A DNA stretch of 54,240 nucleotides from Nocardiopsis alkaliphila YIM 80379 (GTDB taxonomy: Bacteria; Actinomycetota; Actinomycetes; Streptosporangiales; Streptosporangiaceae). A program made the position numbers and the translations under genes. Each line of letters begins with the position of its first letter. Within the stretch, counting starts at the first letter, position 1. Below the pieces are notes generated by a model. It was not told where the DNA came from and did not search any database. It saw nothing but the letters and a program-made list of their open reading frames with translations. Shown here in pieces: positions 1 through 8,361 of this stretch. Location: NCBI RefSeq assembly GCF_000341005.1, contig NZ_ANBD01000031.1, forward strand, positions 3,932 to 58,171. The letters are read 5' to 3'.

Positions 1-2
1 CC

Positions 3-995
3 CTGCTGCTCGGCGCGCTGGCCCTGTTCGCACTGGTCAACCTGGTCACCGCCCTGGCTCCCGGATACGTCACGCTGATGGCGTTGCGGGTCTGCGCCGC
101 GTTGGTGGCCGCACTCATCACCCCGGTGGCCTTCGCCATGGCCGCGGGACTGTCCGCACCCGAACGCACCGGTCGCGCGGTCGGAATGGTGGCGGCGGGC
201 CTCACCGTGTCGCTGTTCCTGGGTGTGCCGGCCGGTACCGTGCTCGGGGCCGCCTTCGGTTGGCGTGCGGCCTTCGTCGCGGTGGCCGTCCTCACCTGCC
301 TGGTCCTGTTCGCCTCGGCCGCGTCGCTGCCCTCGCTTCCGGGCTCCCCGCAGGCGGGGCCACGTGAACAGTTCAAAGCGTTGACCCGTCCCGCGATCCT
401 GTTCTGCGTCACCGGGACAGTCCTGGGGGCGAGCTGCGGTTTCATGACCTACACCTACGTCGCTCCGATCACCATGGACCTCACCGGTTCCTCGGGCGTG
501 GTCCTGGCTCCCCTGATCGCCACGATCGGTGTGGCCGGCGCGCTCGGCACCCTGGTGTGCGGGCGAGCCACCGACCGGTGGGGCGCCGACCGGGTCCTCC
601 TGGTCACCTTCGTCGGGATGGTCGTCACCAGTGCCGTCCTGGCGCTCCTCGTTCCACTGACCGGGGGAGGACTCCCGGTGTGGGCCCTGGGCGGGGTCTT
701 CGCGGTGTGGGGTTTCGCCGCCTGGGGCTTCGCCGCGCCCATGAGCGCTCGGCTACTCGGCCTGGCCGGGGACGCCGGTACCGAGGCCCTCGCCCTCAAC
801 ACCGGCGGACTCTACGTGGGCACCGCGGTGGCGGGCATGGTCGGCGGTGCGGTGGTGGCCACCTTCGGTGGCGCGGCGGTGCCCGTGGCCGCGGCCTGTG
901 TGGGACTCGTGGCCCTGGTGGTGATGGCGCTGTCCGTCCGCCGATACCCCACAGCGGTCCCGGAACCCCTGGCCCCTCAGAGGAGCGGAACCTAG
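3..995 (+). CDS. MFS drug exporter (AraJ/Cmr type), 5' end outside the window
   Basis: Proton-driven efflux protein of the inner membrane. The reading frame is open from base 3, so the start lies to the left; about 331 C-terminal residues are visible. They form repeated hydrophobic helices with a MFS-like loop (ATDRWGADR), which resembles the R-x-G-R-R loop between helices of the DHA1 family. The 3' end is only 39 nt before a MerR-type regulator on the same strand, so the two probably form an efflux pump plus regulator unit. It lies outside the biosynthetic cluster as I draw it. The substrate cannot be told from sequence. Confidence 0.85.
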   Translation: MLLGALALFALVNLVTALAPGYVTLMALRVCAALVAALITPVAFAMAAGLSAPERTGRAVGMVAAGLTVSLFLGVPAGTVLGAAFGWRAAFVAVAVLTCLVLFASAASLPSLPGSPQAGPREQFKALTRPAILFCVTGTVLGASCGFMTYTYVAPITMDLTGSSGVVLAPLIATIGVAGALGTLVCGRATDRWGADRVLLVTFVGMVVTSAVLALLVPLTGGGLPVWALGGVFAVWGFAAWGFAAPMSARLLGLAGDAGTEALALNTGGLYVGTAVAGMVGGAVVATFGGAAVPVAAACVGLVALVVMALSVRRYPTAVPEPLAPQRSGT

Positions 996-1034
996 GCTGG
1001 GGCGACGGTCACGGCACCGAGGCACGGAGGAAAC

Positions 1035-1388
1035 ATGCGCATCGGAGAACTCGCCGAACGCAGTGGCGCCAGCGTGCGCTCCCTGCGCTACTACGAGAAA
1101 CGCGGACTCCTGGCCTCCGAACGGGCACGGAACGGGTACCGCGAATACGGACCGGACGCGGTCGACCGGGTCCGCAACATCCGACTGCTCCTGGAATCCG
1201 GGCTGACCTCCGAGGACATCCGGGAATTGCGAGCCTGCCTCGAACTGGACCTGGTCCGCGAACCCGACTGTGCCGAGGCCGTCGCCCTCTACGAGCAAAG
1301 ACTCCAGGCGGTCCGCGAACGCATCGACACGCTCTCGGCGACCGAAGAACGCCTCGAACGCCGGCTCACCGAGAACCGAGGGGCGTAG
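1035..1388 (+). CDS. MerR family transcriptional regulator
   Basis: DNA-binding regulator of 117 residues. The N-terminus is a classic MerR winged helix (MRIGELAERSGASVRSLRYY, then EKRGLL), followed by a long helix for dimerisation (about residues 80-115). No Cys cluster for metal binding and no large effector domain follow, so it belongs to the short MerR type that often controls an adjacent efflux pump. A GGAGG-like site stands just before the ATG. Its position directly after the MFS gene suggests local control of that exporter; a role in the downstream cluster is possible but not shown. Confidence 0.9.
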   Translation: MRIGELAERSGASVRSLRYYEKRGLLASERARNGYREYGPDAVDRVRNIRLLLESGLTSEDIRELRACLELDLVREPDCAEAVALYEQRLQAVRERIDTLSATEERLERRLTENRGA

Positions 1389-1419
1389 GGCCCCGCGCCC
1401 GCCCGGGAACGGCCGGGGT

Positions 1420-2145
1420 TCAGGCGGTGGCGGCGGCCAACTCGACGGCGTGCGCGACCAGCGCCGCGTTGTCGGAGGCCTCGCTCCCGTCCGGCAGGCG
1501 CATCGTGTCCTCCAGACCGATCCGGATGTCCCGGTCGTCGTCCAGGGCGGACTCCAACATGGGCCAGGCCGTGGCGTCCACCCCGTGCACCAACCTCGGC
1601 GCCCTCACCCCCGCCCGGTCCAACAGCGCGTTGATCGCCTCCGCGTTGCGCCGGGCGTCCTCCACCGCCACCTGGGTGGGTTCCACCAGTACGGCGGCCA
1701 CCTCGATCCGGGTGGCCACCAGGATCCGAGCCGCGTCCACCGTCCACACCCCGGCCTCCACCGCCACCCTGCGGTCGTTCAACAGGTGGGCCAAGTCCAC
1801 CGACCCCGCCTCGTGCAGGTTCACCGAGACCGAGTCGGGTAACGCGGAAAAGGCCCATCTTTGCACCAGGCCATAGCGCCGCCAGGGGTCGGATTGGGCG
1901 GACAGGGCCGTGGTGAGTGACACCGGGACGTCGGGGCCCTCGCTCCGCATCCGTTCCATCAAGGCGGAGACCACCGCCGGCTCCAGGGACTCGGCGCCCC
2001 CGGGATCGCGCGGGTGGATGTGGACGGCGGTCGCTCCCGCCTCCACCACGGAGTGGGCGTCGGCGACGAGTCGGTCGACGGACACGGGCAAAGAGGGGTG
2101 GGCACCCGGGCGGCGATCACCGTTGAGACAGGCGACGATCCTCAT
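1420..2145 (-). CDS. BKACE family (DUF849) 3-keto-5-aminohexanoate cleavage-type enzyme
   Basis: Zinc-dependent beta-keto acid cleavage enzyme family: condensation/cleavage of a beta-keto acid with acetyl-CoA. The protein of about 241 residues begins MRIVACLNGDR and carries the family's metal-binding HxH motif in HIHPRD near residue 43, with a TIM-barrel-like alternation afterwards. I place the start at the ATG at 2145 because GGAGAG lies 5-10 nt upstream; a longer frame reaches 2331 but its extension is low-complexity and overlaps the neighbouring promoter. Somewhat shorter than typical BKACEs (about 270-300). The substrate is unknown. It is divergent from the secreted protein gene and convergent with merR. 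Confidence 0.8.
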   Translation of the reverse strand: MRIVACLNGDRRPGAHPSLPVSVDRLVADAHSVVEAGATAVHIHPRDPGGAESLEPAVVSALMERMRSEGPDVPVSLTTALSAQSDPWRRYGLVQRWAFSALPDSVSVNLHEAGSVDLAHLLNDRRVAVEAGVWTVDAARILVATRIEVAAVLVEPTQVAVEDARRNAEAINALLDRAGVRAPRLVHGVDATAWPMLESALDDDRDIRIGLEDTMRLPDGSEASDNAALVAHAVELAAATA

Positions 2146-2236
2146 GGGGTCTCTCCTTACGGCGTCTGTAAGCCGAATGTGCCCGCTCGCGCCCGGGTAC
2201 AAGCCACCCGGCCCCACCCCTGGCAGGATGGCGGTC

Positions 2237-3310
2237 ATGAGAAGATCTCTGGCCCTGGTCGCGGCAGCCCTGTTCGTCCTCACCTCCGCGCCCTTGGCCT
2301 GGGCCGAGCCCGAGGTGCCCGAGGAGGGCACCGGAGGCGTGGACTACCCACGTGGTGGGGAAGGGCCCGAGGGGTCGGAGATCGCCTTCGAATTCCAGGA
2401 CCCGCGCATCTCTGAGTCCAGCGGATTGGCGCCGTCGCTGCGGCACGAGGGGGTGTGGTGGACGCACAACGACAGCGGTGACCACCTCAGCGAGGTGTAC
2501 GCGGTGAACGAGGAGGGGGAGACCCTCGCCACCGTCACCCTGAACGTGGAGCGCCGTGACTGGGAGGCGGTCGGCCTCGCCCAGGGGCCGGAGGGCGAAC
2601 CGACGGTCTTCGTGGGTGACATCGGAGACAACTTCGGTGGGGGCTGGCCCAACATCAGGGTCTTCCACTTCGTGGAGCCGCAGACCCTGACGGACATGGT
2701 CCTGGATCCGGCGGTGTTGACGTTCACCTACGAGGACGGTGGCCGGGACGCCGAGGGCATGATGATCGATCCGCGCGATGGGCGGCTGTACGTGGTCTCC
2801 AAGGAGTTCGCCGGGGGTGTGTACGCGGCCCCCGAGAACCTGGATCCGCACGGCGAGAACGTATTGACGCGCGTGGACTCCGCGCCCCTGTTCGCCACCG
2901 ACGCCGCCTTCAGCGGCGATGGCACGCGCTACGCGATCCGTACCTATTGGGGGGTCACGATCTACGACTCCACGGACAAGGTCCCCGGGACCTCGGTGGG
3001 CTCCTTCGACCTGCCGGAGATGGACCAGGGCGAGTCCGTGGCCTTCACCCCGGACGGGACCGCGTTGATGGCCGGTACCGAAGGGGAGCACTCCCCGGTC
3101 TGGCGAGTCCCGTTGGAGGGCGCTCAGGTTCCCGACCACGCGGCGAAGGACGAACCGGCGGAGTCCGCGCCCAGCACGGAGGAGGACGCGGGCGAGGACT
3201 CCGAGGTGGAGCAAGGGGCCGTCATCGGCGCCGCCCCGCTCATCCTCGGCGGGGTCGCGGTCGCCGTGGTCCTCATCGGTGGCATCGCCTGGCTCGCCCG
3301 TCGCGGCTGA
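2237..3310 (+). CDS. Secreted beta-propeller-like protein with C-terminal membrane anchor
   Basis: Predicted exported protein of about 357 residues, function unknown. It starts with a signal peptide (MRRSLALVAAALFVLTSA, cleavage near AWA-EP), followed by a region with repeated beta-type segments (THNDSGDHLSEVYAV, FVGDIGDNF, EGMMIDPRDGRLYVVSKE) that resembles propeller blades. A charged Ser/Glu linker leads to one transmembrane helix near residues 330-352 and a short RRG tail, so the protein would be tethered at the cell surface. The ATG at 2237 is chosen because AGGATGG lies 7-10 nt upstream; an in-frame ATG at 2228 is possible. No link to the cluster is visible. Confidence 0.7.
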   Translation: MRRSLALVAAALFVLTSAPLAWAEPEVPEEGTGGVDYPRGGEGPEGSEIAFEFQDPRISESSGLAPSLRHEGVWWTHNDSGDHLSEVYAVNEEGETLATVTLNVERRDWEAVGLAQGPEGEPTVFVGDIGDNFGGGWPNIRVFHFVEPQTLTDMVLDPAVLTFTYEDGGRDAEGMMIDPRDGRLYVVSKEFAGGVYAAPENLDPHGENVLTRVDSAPLFATDAAFSGDGTRYAIRTYWGVTIYDSTDKVPGTSVGSFDLPEMDQGESVAFTPDGTALMAGTEGEHSPVWRVPLEGAQVPDHAAKDEPAESAPSTEEDAGEDSEVEQGAVIGAAPLILGGVAVAVVLIGGIAWLARRG

Positions 3311-3473
3311 CCGGTATCGACACAGGGGAAGCAAGTATCTCGTATTGAGAAACCGCACCCTGGCCATACGAGTGGTCTCGGGTTCGGCTGGCGATAGTCT
3401 TTGGTGGCCTGTAGTGTTACACGAGATAGTCGAGTAGTCACTCCAGCCTGTCGCTTGACTGGAAGGCTTCACA

Positions 3474-4589
3474 GTGAAGATTGCCTGGGAACGAGTACTG
3501 TCATGGCGCTTGCGACGACAGTTCGTCGTCCCGCGTGGCGAGGCCGATGCCGCCGAGATCATCGGTCGGTTGTGCGGAGTGCAGGCTCAAGTGGCTTTGT
3601 CGGCGGAGTCTGCCATCGGCAACCGGCAGAACCGGCCTCGCCAGGGCCAGATCGACAAGGCACTCGAAGATCGGTCCATCGTCAAGACCTGGTCGATGCG
3701 CGGCACCCTGCATCTGATTCGATCGGAAGAGGTGGGGGCTTACCTGTCCTTGCTCGCTTCCGGTCGCATGTGGGAGAAACCTTCGTGGCAGCGAGCCTTC
3801 GGCGCTACCCCTCAGGAGATCGAGGACATGGCCGATGCGGTGTCCGGCATCTTGCGAGACCGTGTCCTGACCCGGGCACAGATGGTCGCTCGGTTGGTCG
3901 ATGACGCACGGTTCACGGGCATGGAGGAACAGCTCAGATCGGGGTGGGGCACTTTGCTCAAACCTTTGGCCTGGAAGGGAGTGCTCTGCCACGGCCCGAA
4001 ACAGGGAAGCTCCACTACTTTCACGTCCCCCGCAAGTCTGCTTCCTGGCTGGAAAGGGCTGCCCAAACCCGATGATGCGGCGCCGATCGCCATCCGGGCC
4101 TACCTCGGCGCCTTCGGCCCGGCGACCCCCGAATCGTTCGACGCCTGGCTGTCTCGGAACAGTCTGCGAAAGACCGTCGTTCGCCGTTGGTTCAAGGAAA
4201 TGGGTGACACGCTCAGGGAGGTGGAGGTCGACGGGCAGACGGCCTTTGCCCTGGCCGAGCACGTGGACGAGATGGCCGATTCCGAACCGGACACCTCTGT
4301 GCGTCTCCTCGGAGGTTTCGATCAGTACCTGCTGGGGCCGGGGACCAAGGAAACGCGGATTCTGCCCGCTCAGCATCGATCGAAGGTGAGCAGGACCGCC
4401 GGTTGGATTTCTCCCATCGTCCTTTTGGGGGGTCGGATCGTGGGCGTGTGGGACAGCTCGGAAGGTATCCTCACAGTCAGGTTGTTCGAGGACGCGCCCG
4501 TACCGGACACCGACGAACTGGAGGCCGAGGTGGCTCGTGTCTCCGGGTTCGCGAACGAGGGGAAGCCGACCCTGCGGGTGGAACGGTGA
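3474..4589 (+). CDS. alkZ: AlkZ-type DNA glycosylase (HTH_42 winged-helix), likely self-resistance
   Basis: Cytoplasmic DNA repair enzyme of 371 residues. The family (HTH_42) includes AlkZ of Streptomyces sahachiroi, which unhooks azinomycin B interstrand crosslinks and protects the producer, and E. coli YcaQ. The AlkZ signature Q-x-Q appears as QAQ at residues 37-39, the same numbering as the catalytic pair in AlkZ; YcaQ has Q-x-D instead. Other family blocks are WSMRGTLHLI (about 74-83) and the C-terminal GGRIVGVWD. It starts at ATG 3474 and converges on the NRPS gene 24 nt away. The match to an aziridine cluster makes self-resistance the best reading; a general alkylation-repair role cannot be excluded. 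Confidence 0.85.
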   Translation: MKIAWERVLSWRLRRQFVVPRGEADAAEIIGRLCGVQAQVALSAESAIGNRQNRPRQGQIDKALEDRSIVKTWSMRGTLHLIRSEEVGAYLSLLASGRMWEKPSWQRAFGATPQEIEDMADAVSGILRDRVLTRAQMVARLVDDARFTGMEEQLRSGWGTLLKPLAWKGVLCHGPKQGSSTTFTSPASLLPGWKGLPKPDDAAPIAIRAYLGAFGPATPESFDAWLSRNSLRKTVVRRWFKEMGDTLREVEVDGQTAFALAEHVDEMADSEPDTSVRLLGGFDQYLLGPGTKETRILPAQHRSKVSRTAGWISPIVLLGGRIVGVWDSSEGILTVRLFEDAPVPDTDELEAEVARVSGFANEGKPTLRVER

Positions 4590-4613
4590 TGATCACGCCG
4601 CCCGGGGCAAGGG

Positions 4614-7600
4614 TCAGATCCTGACCTGCGACAGGCGCGATTCCGGTGCTACGGCCACCTGCTCCAGCAGTCGTAGCAGCTGGTCTATACGTTCGAGCCC
4701 GGTCTGTCGATTCCATAGCTCCGTGTTGAGTTCCAGCATTATCGAAACGCTGTCTTCGCGTAGAAGCGCGTGGAACGACATGTCGTAACGTGCGGTCCCG
4801 TGGGAGAGCATCTCGTAGGAGAATCGGCACCCGGGCAGATTCAGCGGGAGCCACCCGTCGAGCTGGAGTTCGCAGGTGACCTGGTAGATCGGGTGCACAC
4901 CGGGTGACCGCTCTGGGGCCGCCGTTTCGATGATGTCCGCGAAGGGCAAGGCCTGGTGTTCGTATGAGCGCAAGAGCGCCTGGCTCGTGCGATCGATGCA
5001 TTCGGCCAGGTTCGGGTCTGCGGAGCAGTCCACCCGTATCGGCACGACATTGAGGAAGCACCCGATGAGGAGTTCGGAGCCGGATCGGGAACGGTTCTCT
5101 GTGGGGACCCCCACCACCAGATCGGTCTGGCCGGTCAACTTGTGCAACAGGATGAGTACCGTCGCACAGAAGACGGTGAATCGGGTCGTACGGTGTCGTC
5201 TTGCTAGTTCGTCGAAGGTGGCGAGCACTTCGCCCGAACCGCGACGTTCCAGAAACTCTCCTACGAAAGCGGGCTTTTCTGGCCGCGCCTGATCGGTCGG
5301 CACAGCGATGCTCGGCGGTGTGTCTACCAACTCTCTTCTCCAGAAACGGCGCAGCCTTTGCCCTTCCCTGCCCGCCAGCATCTTCTGCTCGTCAAGGGCG
5401 AGGTCGGTGAACCCCAGTCGCAGGTCCGGTAGTTCGGGGGTGTCTCCTTCGACCCGGGCTCGGTAGAACTCCGACAGCTCGCGCATGAACACCGACATGG
5501 ACACCTCGTCGGTCACCAGGTGGTGGAACAAGAGGTGCAGTGTGTGGCTGGTGTTGGAAAGCCGGACCAGACGGGAACGCAGCAGGGGCGCGGTCGAAAT
5601 GTCGAACCCCCCGTGTGCCGTCTCCTCCTCCAAAAGCCGGTTCTGTTCGGTTTTCTCAGATGCGGGCAGGGCGCTGAGGTCGGTGAGGGGGACGTCGTAA
5701 CCGTCCAGGGGGACGATGCGCTGGAACGGTTCCCCGTCGTGTTGGCCGAATTCGGCACGCAACCCGGGTTGACGTCGCAGGACATCACGAACCGCTCCGC
5801 GCAGGGCCTGTTCGTCGAGGGGGCCGTCGATTCTCAACAGGAGCGGGATGGTGTGGGTCAATGCTCCGGGATTGGACTGTTCGGCCAGCCATAGCTGGCG
5901 TTGGGAAGCAAGGAGTGGAAGTGGTTCGCCCTCCGTCTCCTGATATGCGGTGTGACCGGTCTCCTCTGCGGGTGAACTCTCCGAGGTGGAGGAGACGAAG
6001 TCCATCCACCCGTCCACACCGGGGTTTTCTGCTCTGATCCGATCGGCCAGGAGAGCGGGAGTGGGGTTCTCGAACAGGGTGCGAATCCCGACCTCGACCC
6101 CGAGAACGTCGTGTAGTTCCGTGATCGTGCGCGTGGCCACCATCGAATGACCACCCAGCACGAAGAAGTCGTCGCCGGGTCCCACCGCGGGAGCTTCCAG
6201 CAATTCGGCCCACAGTTCACACAGGAGATCGAGCAAGGGATCGTCTCCGTGCCGGCCCGGTGGAGTGCTCTCCTCACCGCTGGGCAGGAGGAAGGGGATT
6301 CCGGAGATGACTTCCATGGCCCCCTCTGGGTTCCAACGGGCCTGTAGTGAACTCCTCTGGGAGTCCACGATCAGGGTCCCGGGAGTGAAGGGGGAGGCCG
6401 CACCATCCGTGGGTTCGATGTGTGCCGGCAGGCCGTCGACGTGGAGTAGGAGCGGCCACTTGTGCGGTAGGTCGGTGATATCAGCCGCGCACAGGGCACC
6501 TTGCGCCGAACGGAACAGACGTATGGCCTGACGACGGTCGTCTTCGCCCAGGAGGCCCAGGTCCTCGGAGCTGACCGGTCCGTCGACCACCAGTACAGGA
6601 ATGCCGTCGTCACGCGCGTACTTTCCGAACTCCGCGGCCGGTACCGCGGCGATGGTGGCCTTGTTGATGGCTTGGCCAGGGGCCCACCGGAGTGCCCCGG
6701 CGGTATCGATCGCGCCGTGAACGGTCTCGGACTCCGAGAAGGACGTGTTCACCAGGACCGTGTCCTCGGAGGTGATATCGAGGGCCGCGGCCAGGTTTGG
6801 TCGGAGAACGCTCCGAATCGGTGGTCCCTCGAGGGACAATCGCGAGAGTCGCACTCCGGGATCGGCGATCCAGGCCGCCAGTAGCCGGTCGTAGTCCGAG
6901 ACGAGTGCCTCGATACCCGCGGGCGTGTGAATCGCGGTGTCGTGTTCGATCCAAAGCCGCACCTCTTGCGGTGTCGCTTCCATCTCCGTGATGGTGTCGA
7001 AGCGTCCACGCTCTCGATCGACTTCGATCATCCGCGTGGGGAACCCTCCGAAGGAGAGATCTCCGACAGCGTCCACCTTGGGAAGGAAGAGATGCTGGAT
7101 CAGAGGAGTTCTGCCGGGCCGGCGCTCGGGGGCGACCTGTTCGATGATGTGTCCCAGTGGCAAGCCTCCGTGCTCGATGGCGTCGGTGACGACATCCGAG
7201 CATCTGGCGATCAGGGTCTTCGGGTCGGGGTCACCGTCGGTGCGCAGACGTAGGGGCACGGTGTTGGACAGTTGTCCGACGAGTCGTTCCAACTGAGGGG
7301 TCGATCGATTCGAGGTGAGGACCCCGAGTACGAGGTCCTCCGCTCCGGTGGATCGGGAGGCCAGGGCCGCGAACGCCGCGAGGGAGACGACGTACGGGGT
7401 GGTGTTGTGCACTCGCGCGAAGTCGAGAAGGGCACTCCCTCGTGTCCTCAGGGTGTGTCGGGTTCTCCTGCCCAGGTCCCTCTTGAACGGCGGCCTGGGC
7501 CGGTCCGGGCGGAGGTCGAGAGCGGCCGGCGCGTCGGTGAGGGCCTGCTTCCAGAACTCTCCGTCCTTCTTCTCCACCAAGGGAAGGAACGCGTTACGTT

Positions 7601-8153
7601 CCCACTCGACGAAGTCGCCGTACTGGAGTTCGGGCTCGGCTACACGGGAATGTCCGCCTTCGGTGATATTCCGGTAGTCCTGGTCGAGTTCGGCCAAGAC
7701 GAACCGGACGGTGGTCGCGTCCGCGACCAGGTGGTGCACGGCGAGCGCCAAGACGCAGCCATCGGCCAGATCCATCACTACGAAGCGCAGTGGTGGCCCT
7801 GTGGACAGATCCACTCCGGCGTCGGCGAAGTCGCGCAGCTGCGCTCGCACTCTCGAAGAAAGGGGGTCGCTCGGCTCAGAGGTGAAGTCTTTCCAGGTCA
7901 GAGGGGCCCGGGCCGGGGGTGCTGGTACGTACGTCATAGGCCCTGATCGGCTGTCGACGAAGACACTACGGAGAATCTCATGCCGTCCAAGCAGGCGAAG
8001 CACGGCATGTTCCAGCGCGCTTCGGTCGAGATCGCCTTGCACGTACAGGGAGGCGCACTCCGTCTGTGCCAGGGGCGTCTCCCCGCCGCTCTTCGGAGAC
8101 CAGAAGTGCTCTTGGACGGCGGCGAGTGGCGTGTAGTCTTTTGAGTCGAACAC
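4614..8153 (-). CDS. NRPS, C-(degenerate A)-PCP-C
   Basis: Assembly-line protein of 1179 residues starting at a GTG with AGGA upstream. Condensation domain 1 spans about 8-435 with HHLVADA at 140-146. Residues about 440-625 sit where an adenylation domain of about 500 residues belongs but lack all core motifs (no TSGSTG, no YGPTE, no SGD, no NGK). A carrier domain follows with FFVLGGHS and Ser670 as the phosphopantetheine site, then condensation domain 2 at about 745-1170 with HHLVTDE at 877-883. The frame is unbroken, so this is a shrunken domain rather than a frameshift. The carrier must be loaded in trans or receive a chain. It likely builds ester or amide bonds between the aryl, hydroxy acid and azabicycle units (inference). 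Confidence 0.85.
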   Translation of the reverse strand: MFDSKDYTPLAAVQEHFWSPKSGGETPLAQTECASLYVQGDLDRSALEHAVLRLLGRHEILRSVFVDSRSGPMTYVPAPPARAPLTWKDFTSEPSDPLSSRVRAQLRDFADAGVDLSTGPPLRFVVMDLADGCVLALAVHHLVADATTVRFVLAELDQDYRNITEGGHSRVAEPELQYGDFVEWERNAFLPLVEKKDGEFWKQALTDAPAALDLRPDRPRPPFKRDLGRRTRHTLRTRGSALLDFARVHNTTPYVVSLAAFAALASRSTGAEDLVLGVLTSNRSTPQLERLVGQLSNTVPLRLRTDGDPDPKTLIARCSDVVTDAIEHGGLPLGHIIEQVAPERRPGRTPLIQHLFLPKVDAVGDLSFGGFPTRMIEVDRERGRFDTITEMEATPQEVRLWIEHDTAIHTPAGIEALVSDYDRLLAAWIADPGVRLSRLSLEGPPIRSVLRPNLAAALDITSEDTVLVNTSFSESETVHGAIDTAGALRWAPGQAINKATIAAVPAAEFGKYARDDGIPVLVVDGPVSSEDLGLLGEDDRRQAIRLFRSAQGALCAADITDLPHKWPLLLHVDGLPAHIEPTDGAASPFTPGTLIVDSQRSSLQARWNPEGAMEVISGIPFLLPSGEESTPPGRHGDDPLLDLLCELWAELLEAPAVGPGDDFFVLGGHSMVATRTITELHDVLGVEVGIRTLFENPTPALLADRIRAENPGVDGWMDFVSSTSESSPAEETGHTAYQETEGEPLPLLASQRQLWLAEQSNPGALTHTIPLLLRIDGPLDEQALRGAVRDVLRRQPGLRAEFGQHDGEPFQRIVPLDGYDVPLTDLSALPASEKTEQNRLLEEETAHGGFDISTAPLLRSRLVRLSNTSHTLHLLFHHLVTDEVSMSVFMRELSEFYRARVEGDTPELPDLRLGFTDLALDEQKMLAGREGQRLRRFWRRELVDTPPSIAVPTDQARPEKPAFVGEFLERRGSGEVLATFDELARRHRTTRFTVFCATVLILLHKLTGQTDLVVGVPTENRSRSGSELLIGCFLNVVPIRVDCSADPNLAECIDRTSQALLRSYEHQALPFADIIETAAPERSPGVHPIYQVTCELQLDGWLPLNLPGCRFSYEMLSHGTARYDMSFHALLREDSVSIMLELNTELWNRQTGLERIDQLLRLLEQVAVAPESRLSQVRI

Positions 8154-8316
8154 GAGTGAATCCTATGCGGAAACCTTGCCGATTTCGAGACTCTTTGTTC
8201 TGGAGCTTGATGGAGAATTTTGTCCGTTATGTCACTTTATGCGTATTTTTGAGCGGCGAGATCGAGGCTTCTGTTGGTTGTCTCTCGGGGGCACTGCTAG
8301 TGTCTTCCGATAGCAA

Positions 8317-8336
8317 TATGTAGTGTCTCGTATAGT
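8317..8336 (+). promoter_or_regulatory. Promoter-like motif TATGTAG-N7-TATAGT
   Basis: In the AT-richer 208-nt divergent region between the NRPS (-) and MFS (+) genes, TATGTAG (8317-8323) is followed after 7 nt by TATAGT (8331-8336), a good -10 hexamer 25 nt before the MFS start. The same arrangement recurs at 16854-16873. No -35 consensus is seen at the usual distance, so the upstream half could be an activator site. Confidence 0.4.
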
Positions 8337-8361
8337 TTCCGAAATAGAATCAGAGCTGAAC

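Noticed and set aside
2117..3562. Long minus-strand frame of 481 codons opposite the secreted protein gene
   Set aside because: It is a mirror of the real gene in high-GC DNA: repetitive His/Arg/Gly composition, no domain, no ribosome site, and it crosses the intergenic region.
6255..6835. Frameshift as the reason for the missing adenylation domain in the NRPS at 4614
   Set aside because: The frame is open through condensation, linker and carrier domains, and no adenylation motifs appear in the other two frames of the region.
8323..8361. Upstream GTG start for the MFS exporter
   Set aside because: It would place the start inside the TATGTAG-N7-TATAGT promoter-like motif and has no ribosome site; ATG 8362 gives a normal N-terminus.
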